Source: Acidimicrobiia bacterium (GTDB lineage: Bacteria > Actinomycetota > Acidimicrobiia > IMCC26256 > JAENVU01). From it: a DNA stretch of 16,282 nucleotides. Position numbers and translations under genes: made by a program. Positions within the stretch are counted from its first letter, which is position 1; the number at the start of each line of letters is the position of its first letter. The stretch spans positions 1 to 16,282 of the forward strand of contig JADGON010000124.1 in NCBI GenBank assembly GCA_017882945.1, written 5' to 3'. Below the pieces are notes generated by a model. That model worked only from the letters and a program-made list of their open reading frames with translations, did not search any database and was not told the origin of the DNA. Positions 6,803-15,591 of this stretch are shown here, piece after piece.

Positions 6803-8385
6803 GCGCTCGGCTGCCGGACGTCGACGGGAAGCGGATGGAAGGTCAGGGCCTCGCCCTCCTGGAAGAAGCGGCCGAGCAAGAGGTTCGAGTGGTTCGGGAA
6901 GTCGAGCCTCGTGTGGGTGCCACGCGACTCCTCGCGCTCGAGCGCAGCCCTCGCCAGGGCCCAGCCGACCGCGAGCAGGTTGCGCAGCTCGTAACCGGCC
7001 GGATTCACGGCCACGACATCGGAGGGCAGAACATCGAGAACACCCTGCAGGCTCTCGGCGTCGCGCAGGACGCCGGCACCCGCGGTCATCACGCTCTGGA
7101 GCTCCTCGAGCGTGATCGATCCGGTACTTCGAGATGCCCGCGACGCGCGAAACCCGCGCGGCTCCGCCGCCGCGCGCAGCACACCGGTGGCCTCGCACGC
7201 GTCCTTTCCCGAGCAGATCGCGTCTACGGCGCGCGGTGCGAACACGAGCCCGTCGAGCAGGGAGTTCGACGCGAGCCGGTTCGCTCCGTGCACACCCGAG
7301 CACGCGGCTTCGCCGCAGGACCACAGTCCGGGGAGGGTCGTTGCCCCGTCGAGGTCGGTCGCAACACCACCACACAGGTAGTGCGCCGCCGGTGCGACGG
7401 GCAGCCAGTCCCGTCGCGGGTCGAGAGCCACGGTCTGCGCGGAAGCCCAGATCGTGGGAAAGCGGTCCGGGAAGTCGCGGATCGTCGTGGCATCGAGCCA
7501 GAGGTGATCCAGGCCGCGATCGACGAGCCGGCGCGCGATTGCTCGCGACACGACGTCACGCGGGGCCAGGCCCGCGAGCGGGTGCTCGTCGGTCATGAAC
7601 GCCACCCCGTGCTCGTCCCGCAGCACCGCCCCTTCGCCCCGCAGGGCCTCGGAGAGCAAGGGCCGGGGCATCGACGGGTGATGGAGCGCGGTCGGGTGGA
7701 ACTGCATGAACTCGATGTCGGCGACTGCTGCACCGGCCCGCAGCGCCAGGGCGATCCCGTCTCCGGTCGACACGACCGGGTTGGTCGTGACCGCGAAGAG
7801 CTGGCCGGCGCCGCCCGTCGCGACGATTGTGTCGCGCGCCCGGACCTCGATTGGCGCGCCGGCGGCATCCAGCGCGCGCACGCCGACACAGCGGCCGCCT
7901 TGGACGATGAGGTCCACCGCGAAGCACCGCTCGCGCACCGTCACGAGGTCGAGGGAGTGCACGGCCGCAACGAGCGCACGCTCGATCTCGGCGCCGGTTG
8001 CATCCCCACCCGCGTGTACGACCCGAGAGACGGAGTGACCACCCTCGCGCGCCAACGCCAACGCGGCGGTCGCACCGTCGCCGGTCCGATCGAAGACCGC
8101 GCCGAGCGCCATCAGATCCCGCACGCGTCCGGGACCCTCCGTGACGAGCACGCGCACCGCGTCCGAATCACAGAGCCCAGCACCCGCGGCGAGCGTGTCC
8201 GAGAGGTGGAGCTCCGCGGAATCGGGTTCCTCGAGCGCCGCCGCGACTCCACCCTGCGCGTAGCGGGTGGCCGAGAGCGCGAGCTCGCCCTTCGTGAGCA
8301 CCACGACCGAGAGCCCGCGACGCGCCGCGTGGATCGCGGCCGAGAGGCCGGCGATGCCGCTGCCCAGTACCAGGAGATCGGTCAT
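6799..8385 (-). CDS. nadB: L-aspartate oxidase
   Basis: This 528-residue flavoprotein oxidises L-aspartate to iminoaspartate, the first step of de novo NAD synthesis. The FAD dinucleotide motif GSGIAG is at 8-13, and RYAQGGVAAA is at 41-50. RVVHAGGDATG is at 121-131 and the substrate region FMQFHPTAL at 226-234. SEALRGEGA is at 245-253, PRDVVSRAI at 275-283 with the likely catalytic Arg281, and HYLCGGV at 335-341. The FAD-binding GEAACSGVHGANRLASNSL spans 358-376. The C-terminal helical domain is complete. The ATG at 8385 lies 11 bases after the panC stop with only a weak ribosome binding site. NadB needs NadA to use its unstable product, and nadA is not in this window. Fumarate reductase or succinate dehydrogenase subunits share the fold, but the motif set and neighbouring nadC favour NadB. 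Confidence 0.96.
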   Translation of the reverse strand: MTDLLVLGSGIAGLSAAIHAARRGLSVVVLTKGELALSATRYAQGGVAAALEEPDSAELHLSDTLAAGAGLCDSDAVRVLVTEGPGRVRDLMALGAVFDRTGDGATAALALAREGGHSVSRVVHAGGDATGAEIERALVAAVHSLDLVTVRERCFAVDLIVQGGRCVGVRALDAAGAPIEVRARDTIVATGGAGQLFAVTTNPVVSTGDGIALALRAGAAVADIEFMQFHPTALHHPSMPRPLLSEALRGEGAVLRDEHGVAFMTDEHPLAGLAPRDVVSRAIARRLVDRGLDHLWLDATTIRDFPDRFPTIWASAQTVALDPRRDWLPVAPAAHYLCGGVATDLDGATTLPGLWSCGEAACSGVHGANRLASNSLLDGLVFAPRAVDAICSGKDACEATGVLRAAAEPRGFRASRASRSTGSITLEELQSVMTAGAGVLRDAESLQGVLDVLPSDVVAVNPAGYELRNLLAVGWALARAALEREESRGTHTRLDFPNHSNLLLGRFFQEGEALTFHPLPVDVRQPSA

Positions 8386-8396
8386 TGGGCGAGAGG

Positions 8397-9311
8397 TTAC
8401 GGAACCGAGCGGGTGCCCCGCTCACCCGCAGGCACGCCGAGGTCAACTTCGACGTGAGAGCCGTCCACGCGCAGGACCACATTGTCGATGAGCCGGGCGC
8501 GACCCACTTGGGCCGCCACCGCCAGCACGACCTCCCCATCGAGCGCGTCGCGCGGTTCGAGGGTCCGGGCGTCCCGCACCTCCACGTACTCGAGGGCCAC
8601 CAGCGGCTGCGCAGCCACGAGGTCGCGCACCCCTGCTTCGATCACATCGGACCGTCGCTCGCCCGCCAGTACTCGGTCGCCGGCCTCCCGGAGCGCCCGG
8701 GAGAGGACCCGGGCCGCGATCCGCTCGTCGTCGTCCAGATACGCGTTGCGACTCGACATCGCGACGCCGTCTGGCTCCCGCACCAGTGGGCAACCGCGGA
8801 CGTCGACCGGGAGATCCAGGTCCGCGGTCATCCGCCGGATCACCGCGAGCTGCTGGAAGTCCTTGCGGCCGAAGAAGGCGGTCGACGGCCCCACGATCGA
8901 GAAGAGCTTGGTCACCACCGTGGTCACGCCGTCGAAATGCACCGGCCGCGCGGCGCCGCACAGCCCTTCGGTGAGCCCCGCGACATGGACCACCGTGCGC
9001 GGGGCGCCATGCGGATACATCTCGTCCACGGAAGGCACGAAGAGCACGTCGACGCGCTCCGCCTCCGCGGCCGCCGCATCGCCCTCGAGGTCCCTCGGGT
9101 ACGCCGCGAGATCTTCGTTCGGCCCGAACTGGGTCGGGTTCACGAACAACGTCACCACGAGGAAGTCGGTGGCTTGGCGCGCCGCACCCATGAGCGATCG
9201 GTGACCCGCATGGAAGAACCCCATCGTCGGGACCAGGCCCACCGACTTCCCCGCCCCGCGGGCCTCGTCGCAGCGCGCGCGGAGCTCCTCCACCCGCTCG
9301 ACCACGATCAT
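8397..9311 (-). CDS. panC: Pantothenate synthetase (pantoate-beta-alanine ligase)
   Basis: This 304-residue cytoplasmic enzyme ligates pantoate and beta-alanine using ATP through a pantoyl adenylate. It has the nucleotidyltransferase HxGH motif as HAGH (34-37) in PTMGFFHAGH, where most homologues read PTMGALHEGH. NPTQF is at 58-62 with Gln61 for pantoate binding. FFGRKDFQQL is at 146-155 with Lys150, and the KMSKS-like MSSRN is at 185-189. The C-terminal tail is slightly long compared with E. coli PanC (283). The ATG at 9311 overlaps the stop of the DUF2520 gene as ATGA, with GAGG ten bases upstream. It ends in TAA at 8397. Beta-alanine supply (panD) is not encoded here. Confidence 0.96.
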   Translation of the reverse strand: MIVVERVEELRARCDEARGAGKSVGLVPTMGFFHAGHRSLMGAARQATDFLVVTLFVNPTQFGPNEDLAAYPRDLEGDAAAAEAERVDVLFVPSVDEMYPHGAPRTVVHVAGLTEGLCGAARPVHFDGVTTVVTKLFSIVGPSTAFFGRKDFQQLAVIRRMTADLDLPVDVRGCPLVREPDGVAMSSRNAYLDDDERIAARVLSRALREAGDRVLAGERRSDVIEAGVRDLVAAQPLVALEYVEVRDARTLEPRDALDGEVVLAVAAQVGRARLIDNVVLRVDGSHVEVDLGVPAGERGTRSVP

Positions 9312-10111
9312 CGGAGCAGAGCCTCGAGCTCGGCGTCGGCCCGGCCGGAGATTCGGAACGCGATGCGGGCGAACGCCCGGTATGCGTCACGATCGTCGCC
9401 GGACAGGACCGCGAGATGACCGGTGACCGTCTCGACATCGCCGCGCGCCACCGGCCCGGTGAGCGCAGCGGCCGGACCCAGCGTCGCCACGTTCTCGACC
9501 GTCGCCCGCACCAGCGGGAGCAGGGCTTCGAGCGGGATCGGGGCCACGCGCTGGACCTGGTCGAGCAACGCGACGAGGTGGTTCGACGCGATGCACGCCG
9601 CTGCGTGGTACCGGACGCGATCAGCGTCGCCGACCTCGATCGTGCTGAGCCCGAGGAGCTCGGCGAGCACTCGGACCTGCGGATCTCCGGCCACGGCGCA
9701 CCAGGACCCGGCCAGCCGCGCTCGGCCTTCTTCGGGCGACGGGAACGTCTGGAGTATGTGCAGCGCGGCCGTGCGCGCGGGCACCGCCGAGAGGGCATCG
9801 AGACCACGCGCGCCCGAAAGGTGGATCACCAGGGCGTCCGGCCGTACCGATTGCGCCAGCATCCCCGCGGCCTCGTCAATGGCGCCATCGGGGGTCGCGA
9901 CGATGACCAGGTCGGCGTCTCGCGCCGCGAGCTCCACCACGACCGCCGGCGCGTCGAAGCGCTGACCGGCCGCGAGCGTGCTGGGCGCGTCGGGACTGCG
10001 ACCCGCGACCGCGACCACGCGCCAGCCCTGCTCGACGAGCGCGGCAGTGATGGTCGTGCCGGCCCGACCGGGCCCTACGAGTGCAAGCGCACCCGTCCGT
10101 TCCACGCTCAC
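9308..10111 (-). CDS. Rossmann-like/DUF2520 protein, probable PanG-type ketopantoate reductase
   Basis: This 267-residue protein joins an N-terminal NAD(P)-binding domain (GPGRAG at 13-18, VATPDGAI at 71-78) to a helical C-terminal DUF2520 domain. The latter has the conserved RYHAAACIASNHL (167-179) and ALTGPVARGD (216-225). That layout resembles 6-phosphogluconate-dehydrogenase-like reductases. It sits directly upstream of panC and overlaps it as ATGA. As I recall, the ketopantoate reductase PanG of Francisella belongs to this family, which would make its product the pantoate used by PanC; this is inferred, not proven. I chose the GTG at 10111 because it has a strong GGAGGG site nine bases upstream. 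The open frame extends to a TTG at 10159 with no ribosome binding site but a TTGA overlap with folK. Mycobacterial Rv3603c occupies the same position. Confidence 0.85.
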   Translation of the reverse strand: MSVERTGALALVGPGRAGTTITAALVEQGWRVVAVAGRSPDAPSTLAAGQRFDAPAVVVELAARDADLVIVATPDGAIDEAAGMLAQSVRPDALVIHLSGARGLDALSAVPARTAALHILQTFPSPEEGRARLAGSWCAVAGDPQVRVLAELLGLSTIEVGDADRVRYHAAACIASNHLVALLDQVQRVAPIPLEALLPLVRATVENVATLGPAAALTGPVARGDVETVTGHLAVLSGDDRDAYRAFARIAFRISGRADAELEALLR

Positions 10112-10120
10112 GGGTAGCAA

Positions 10121-10126
10121 CCCTCC
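10121..10126 (-). promoter_or_regulatory. Ribosome binding site deciding the DUF2520 start
   Basis: GGAGGG on the minus strand lies nine bases before the GTG at 10111, which places the start about 12 residues before the GxGxxG motif. Its last three G residues and the next T could pair with ACCC just before the start codon (GGGT-tgct-ACCC), a small hairpin that may mask the site. Confidence 0.55.
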
Positions 10127-10155
10127 GCGGTTCCGGCCATGAGGTCCGGACTGGA

Positions 10156-10626
10156 TCAAGGGAGTTGCAATGCTAGCGGGGTGACCGTGACACCCTCCCA
10201 GCCCGCAGCCGGTACCTCAACCCGATCAGGCGCAACGTCGTGGAGGGGTGCGAGCACGAACGCCCGATCGTGCATCCTCGGGTGCGGGATCTCGAGGTCA
10301 GGCTCGTCGACGCGCTCGTCGTCGTACACCAGGACATCCACGTCCAGCGTGCGCGGACCCCATCGAACCGTGCGCACGCGGTCGGCCCGCTGTTCAACCG
10401 CCATCGCCACATCGAGCAGCTCGCGCGGCCGGAGCTCGGTGTCGATCGCGACGACCGCGTTGAGGTAGTCCTCCTGCGCGGGACCTCCGACCGGCGCGGT
10501 CTCGTACACCCGGGAGACCGCGAGCACCCCGATCCCGGATGTGGCCGCGAGTGCGTCGACCGCCCCCTGCAAGTGAGCCAGGCGGTCGCCCAGGTTCGAT
10601 CCGAGCCCGAGGTACGCCGCGGTCAC
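10156..10626 (-). CDS. folK: 2-amino-4-hydroxy-6-hydroxymethyldihydropteridine diphosphokinase
   Basis: This 156-residue protein (HPPK) transfers diphosphate from ATP to 6-hydroxymethyl-dihydropterin, making the substrate for FolP. The pterin-binding start LGLGSNLGD is at 6-14. ETAPVGGPAQEDYLN (42-56) is the second conserved block. RWGPRTLDVDVLVYD (88-102) contains the two magnesium-binding aspartates Asp95 and Asp97. IPHPRMHDRAFVLAPL spans 113-128. Length is typical. The GTG at 10626 overlaps the folB stop as GTGA; the frame is open to 10728 but that extension lies inside folB. It is not fused to folB or folP, unlike in some bacteria. Confidence 0.96.
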   Translation of the reverse strand: MTAAYLGLGSNLGDRLAHLQGAVDALAATSGIGVLAVSRVYETAPVGGPAQEDYLNAVVAIDTELRPRELLDVAMAVEQRADRVRTVRWGPRTLDVDVLVYDDERVDEPDLEIPHPRMHDRAFVLAPLHDVAPDRVEVPAAGWEGVTVTPLALQLP

Positions 10627-10973
10627 ACCACGACGCGGACCGCGACGTGGTCCAGCATCGCTCGCACCGGCGGGTGAAGCTTGCGAACGGTCACGGACAC
10701 GGAGCTCACGCGCTCGTCCGTCCGGCACACCTCGCCGATGCGCGTGGCCAAGCGCTCGAGCAGCTGGTAGCGCTCGTTCTTGACCACCCGGCTCACGGCC
10801 TCGGACACGGCCGAGTAGTCGACCGTGTCGTCGAGGTCGTCGCTCTGGCCTGCCTGATCGAGATCGACCTCGAGCTCGACATCAACCTCGAATGGCTGCG
10901 GACGGCTCTGCTCCTCGGGCAGGACGCCGTGGACGCCCAGCTCGCGCAGACCCACGATGAAGATCGTCCCCAC
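10623..10973 (-). CDS. folB: Dihydroneopterin aldolase
   Basis: This 116-residue protein cleaves 7,8-dihydroneopterin to 6-hydroxymethyl-dihydropterin and glycolaldehyde. GVHGVLPEEQ (13-22) holds the pterin-contacting glutamates. VDYSAV (51-56) contains the conserved Tyr53. LLERLA (71-76) carries the substrate-binding Glu73, and VRKLHPPV (96-103) contains the catalytic Lys98. Family members are about 120 residues and form ring-like octamers. The start is GTG at 10973, three bases after the stop of the phosphatase-fold gene, with no obvious ribosome binding site, so it may rely on translational coupling. Confidence 0.95.
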   Translation of the reverse strand: MGTIFIVGLRELGVHGVLPEEQSRPQPFEVDVELEVDLDQAGQSDDLDDTVDYSAVSEAVSRVVKNERYQLLERLATRIGEVCRTDERVSSVSVTVRKLHPPVRAMLDHVAVRVVV

Positions 10974-10976
10974 CGG

Positions 10977-11537
10977 TCAGGAGTCCGAGCGGGCTGCGCG
11001 CGAACGGGTGGCTCGAGCCGAGCGCACGATGTTCTCCTCGACCGTGACCGCGACGATCTCCCGCCCGGTCGCGCCCAGCTCCCTGCCGGCCAGCCGCTCG
11101 CCGGCGACGATCGCGTGCGGTCCTTCGTCCACCAGGCCCGAGTAGAAGAGGTAGCCGGCGATCACACCGAGCAGGCGGTCGCCGAACTCCTCGTGGTGGA
11201 GCAGCACCCGCTCGGTGGGAACGTCGAGCCGGCGCGCAATGGACTCGTAGATCGCACCGAGACGGTCACCGAGCTCGTCGTGGCGACCGAGCGGGACGTG
11301 CTCGTACGCGATCCCGGCCTCCTCGTACGCGTGGAGGTTGTGAGACGAGTCGAGCAGCGAGATCACACGCGTGAAGCCGTTCTGGCCGAGCCAGATCAGC
11401 TCCTCCTGGCGCCGGATCTTGCGGTGGCTGCGCGCGAAGCCGCCGGGTCGCTCGGACGCGGCGAGCCGGTCCCGGACGATCCAACAGAAGAAGCGCGGCT
11501 CCAAGCCTTGGGCCCACCGGCCCCGCAACGTCGTCAC
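10977..11537 (-). CDS. Phosphatase-fold protein with Cys-to-His P-loop, between folP and folB
   Basis: This 186-residue protein has the layout of dual-specificity/tyrosine phosphatases. RDRLAASERPG (22-32) matches the usual gRLagSgrPg entry. GFTRVISLL (54-62), a YEEAGIAYEHVPL segment (71-83) and an acidic loop with Asp87 follow. The P-loop VLLHHEEFGDRLLG (111-124) fits HCX5R, except that the nucleophile Cys is His115; Arg121 is kept. The next helix AGYLFYSGL also fits the fold. A basic tail (171-186) ends the protein. The GTG at 11537 is chosen because AAGAGG lies eight bases upstream, overlapping the folP stop. The frame is open to 11702 but that part is within folP. I do not know an experimentally studied member. 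It might act on dihydroneopterin phosphates, or be a catalytically dead regulator; HHEE could also bind metal. Both are inference. Confidence 0.8.
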   Translation of the reverse strand: MTTLRGRWAQGLEPRFFCWIVRDRLAASERPGGFARSHRKIRRQEELIWLGQNGFTRVISLLDSSHNLHAYEEAGIAYEHVPLGRHDELGDRLGAIYESIARRLDVPTERVLLHHEEFGDRLLGVIAGYLFYSGLVDEGPHAIVAGERLAGRELGATGREIVAVTVEENIVRSARATRSRAARSDS

Positions 11538-11545
11538 AGCAGGTA

Positions 11546-11551
11546 CCTCTT
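11546..11551 (-). promoter_or_regulatory. Ribosome binding site deciding the start of the phosphatase-fold gene
   Basis: AAGAGG on the minus strand begins in the last base of the folP stop codon and ends eight bases before the GTG at 11537. It excludes the longer reading into folP. Confidence 0.55.
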
Positions 11552-12375
11552 CACGCGGCGGCTCCTTCCAGAACGTGTAGGAGAGCGGCGGCTCGGCCCG
11601 CGCTGCGGACGTCGTGGACCCGAACCATGGCAGCACCCCGGTCGAGTGACCACACGACCGTCGCGAGCGTGGCGTCATCGCGCGCCGTCGGGTCGTCCAC
11701 ACCGAGCAGCCGACCGATGAACGACTTGCGCGACGCGCCGACCAGGATCGGTGCGGGAACGCGCTCGACCAACGCTGACACGCCGGCCAGCAGCGCGAGG
11801 TTGTGGGTCGCGGTCTTGCCGAAGCCGATGCCCGGATCGGCCATGAGCGACTGGGATGCGATGCCCGACCGCAGCGCCGCGTCGAGACGCTCGATCAGGA
11901 AGTCGCCGACTTCGCGGACCACATTGTCGTAGCGGGGGTCGGCCTGCATGGTGCGCGGCTCGCCCTGCATGTGCATCGCGACGTACCCCGCACCGGCATC
12001 CGCGACGACCGCCAGCAGATCGGGGTCGTTGCGACCCGCCGAGACGTCGTTCACGATCGTCGCCCCCGCTTCGATCGCACGGGCCGCGACCGAGGCCTTC
12101 GTGGTGTCGATGCTCACCGGCACCAAGGAGTCTGCGGCCAGCGCGCGAACGACGGGGACGACGCGGGCGATCTCCTCGTCGGCCGGGACGGGTGCGGCAC
12201 CGGGTCGGGTTGACTCACCGCCGACATCGAGCACCGCGGCACCGGCATCGCGGAGTGCCACACCGTGCGCGATCGCGGCATCGGCGTCGAGGTAGAGACC
12301 CCCGTCGGAGAAGGAATCGGGGGTCACGTTGACCACTCCCATGACCTCGCCCGTGACCGTGCCCCAGTCGAACAT
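11551..12375 (-). CDS. folP: Dihydropteroate synthase
   Basis: This 274-residue TIM-barrel enzyme joins 6-hydroxymethyl-dihydropterin diphosphate to p-aminobenzoate and is the sulfonamide target. MGVVNVTPDSFSDGG is at 12-26 with the metal-contacting Asn16. DVGGESTRPGA spans 50-60, SIDTTKASVA 88-97 and NDVSAG 109-114. AMHMQGEP (133-140) and DPGIGFGKT (180-188) follow. GASRKSFIG (213-221) and VHDV (253-256) close the active site. All key residues are present, so it should be active. The ATG at 12375 follows a 43-nt gap after folE and has no clear ribosome binding site. No in-frame ATG, GTG or TTG lies in the gap, and the internal ATG at residue 12 starts too close to the motif. Confidence 0.96.
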   Translation of the reverse strand: MFDWGTVTGEVMGVVNVTPDSFSDGGLYLDADAAIAHGVALRDAGAAVLDVGGESTRPGAAPVPADEEIARVVPVVRALAADSLVPVSIDTTKASVAARAIEAGATIVNDVSAGRNDPDLLAVVADAGAGYVAMHMQGEPRTMQADPRYDNVVREVGDFLIERLDAALRSGIASQSLMADPGIGFGKTATHNLALLAGVSALVERVPAPILVGASRKSFIGRLLGVDDPTARDDATLATVVWSLDRGAAMVRVHDVRSAGRAAALLHVLEGAAA

Positions 12376-12418
12376 CAGGTCAGGCAGCGTACAGGCGCAA
12401 GGCCTTCGAACCGCTCCG

Positions 12419-13044
12419 CTAGAAGCGATTTCCTGGGTGTCCGATGAAGCTGATCGCCTCGGCCCGAGTGGCCGGATTGTCCTTGAACAGACCCCGGACC
12501 GCGGACGTCACCGTGAGCGATCCCGCCTTCTTCACACCCCGCATCGACATGCACAGGTGCTCGCACTGGATCAGGACGAAGACGCCCTTGGGCTTGAGCG
12601 TCTCCACCAGGGCGTCGGCGATCTGGGTGGTGAGGCGCTCCTGGACCTGGGGCCGCCGAGCGAAGCCCTCAACGAGCCGGGCGATCTTCGACAAGCCGGT
12701 GATCCGGCCGTCGTCGCCGGGGATGTACGCGACGTGGGCCATGCCGTGGAACGGGGTCAGGTGGTGCTCGCACGCGCTGAACAGCGGGATGTCACGCACC
12801 ATGACCATCTCGTCGTGGTCCGCCTCGAAGGTGACGGTGAGGTGCTGGCTCGGGTCCTCGTGCAGGCCCGAGAAGATCTCCTCGTACATCGACGCGACCC
12901 GGGCCGGGGTGCGCACCAGGCCGTCGCGGGCCGGGTCCTCACCGATCGCCTCGAGGATCTCGCGCACCGCGCGTTCGATGCGGGGCTTGTCGACCGGATG
13001 GGGCCGCCCGACCTCGGGCACGGCGTGCAGCGGATTGGGATCGG

Positions 13045-13048
<4 letters not shown>
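12419..13048 (-). CDS. folE: GTP cyclohydrolase I, zinc type
   Basis: This 209-residue protein opens GTP to 7,8-dihydroneopterin triphosphate, the first folate step. The zinc ligands are Cys93 and His96 in ACEHHLTPFHG and Cys166 in EHLCMSMRGV. GLSKIARLV (118-126) and the RRPQVQERLT stretch (131-140) are the family signatures for the substrate pocket. Retained Cys residues mark it as the zinc-dependent FolE1 rather than FolE2. The GTG at 13048 overlaps the ftsH stop as GTGA and has a strong GGGAGGAA site. The frame continues to 13171 but only as a shadow within ftsH. It ends in TAG, 43 bases before folP. Confidence 0.97.
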
Positions 13049-14973
<1,925 letters not shown>

Positions 14974-14977
14974 AGGT

Positions 14978-15026
14978 TCCGGATCGGCCAGACGGTCGGG
15001 CTGACCAGGCTACCTGCGGATCCGGA
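14978..15026. repeat. 8-bp inverted repeat in the ftsH leader
   Basis: TCCGGATC (14978-14985) and GATCCGGA (15019-15026) are perfect reverse complements separated by 33 bases in the gap before ftsH. The distal arm overlaps an 8-bp palindrome CGGATCCG. It could be a regulator site or a leader stem, or chance in GC-rich DNA. Confidence 0.3.
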
Positions 15027-15037
15027 GGCCCCGACAA
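15007..15037 (-). promoter_or_regulatory. Possible promoter of ftsH
   Basis: On the minus strand a -35-like TTGTCG (15032-15037) and a -10-like TAGCCT (15007-15012) are 19 bases apart. Matches to consensus are partial and the spacing is long, so this is a weak call. The 84-nt gap is the widest in the tilS-to-PlsC run, which makes it the most likely place for an internal promoter. Confidence 0.25.
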
Positions 15038-15057
15038 TGCGGGCCGGCCATGCTCTG

Positions 15058-15591
15058 CTACTCGGGCGGGCCCAGATACTCGACGACGTCCGGAAGGTTG
15101 CGATAGCGCTCACCGACATCGAGCCCGTAGCCGACGACGAAGTCGGGCGGGATCTGGAAGCCGACGTACTTGATGTCCAGATCCGACTTCTGCAACCCGT
15201 CCTTCACGAGCAGCGCGCAGATCTCCAGCGAGGCGGGCTGGCGGGCCGCAAGCAGGCGTCGCAGGTACGCGAGCGTCAGCCCGGAGTCGACGATGTCCTC
15301 GACGATGAGGACGTGGCGGTCGGTGAGGTCGAGGTCCAGGTCCTTGATGATGCGCACGACACCGCTGGTGCGCGTCGCCGATCCGTACGACGACACGGCC
15401 ATGAAGTCGAACTCCACCGGGAGATCGATCGCGCGTGCGAGATCGCTCATGAACATGAACGCGCCCTTGAGCACCCCGACGAGCAGCGGGGGCCGCTCCG
15501 CGTAGTCCGCGGTGATCTCCTTGCCCAGCCCGAGAATGCGCTCCCGCAGCTCCTCGGCGGGAACCACCACCGCGCCCAACGGGTCCGTCAC
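15058..15591 (-). CDS. hpt: Hypoxanthine phosphoribosyltransferase
   Basis: This 177-residue purine salvage enzyme converts hypoxanthine or guanine plus PRPP to IMP or GMP. The PRPP-binding loop VEDIVDSGLTL is at 97-107. The diphosphate-binding stretch LLVGVLKGA (36-44) and the flexible loop SSYGSATRTSG (67-77) are typical of HPRTs. Purine contacts lie in YVGFQIPPDFVVGYGLD (142-158). Length is normal. The GTG at 15591 overlaps the tilS stop as GTGA; the frame open to 16017 is a shadow within tilS. tilS-hpt-ftsH is a widely conserved order, and guanine salvage can feed the GTP used by FolE. Confidence 0.96.
   Translation of the reverse strand: MTDPLGAVVVPAEELRERILGLGKEITADYAERPPLLVGVLKGAFMFMSDLARAIDLPVEFDFMAVSSYGSATRTSGVVRIIKDLDLDLTDRHVLIVEDIVDSGLTLAYLRRLLAARQPASLEICALLVKDGLQKSDLDIKYVGFQIPPDFVVGYGLDVGERYRNLPDVVEYLGPPE

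Noticed and set aside
6803..7375. N-terminal extension of the nadC frame
   Set aside because: It is a shadow inside nadB; conserved NadC sequence starts only after 6802.
6835..8457. 540-codon open frame on the plus strand opposite nadB
   Set aside because: It is antisense to a complete, motif-rich nadB. Its protein is a low-complexity Arg/Gly/Glu-rich reading of GC-rich DNA, and no known motif was seen.
10112..10159. TTG start of the DUF2520 frame at 10159
   Set aside because: TTG has no ribosome binding site, while the GTG at 10111 has GGAGGG at good spacing and a sensible distance to the Rossmann motif.
10627..10728. N-terminal extension of the folK frame
   Set aside because: It lies inside folB. 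FolK homology begins at the GTG at 10626, directly before LGLGSNLGD.
11538..11702. N-terminal extension of the phosphatase-fold frame
   Set aside because: It lies inside folP, and the ribosome binding site at 11546-11551 points to the GTG at 11537.
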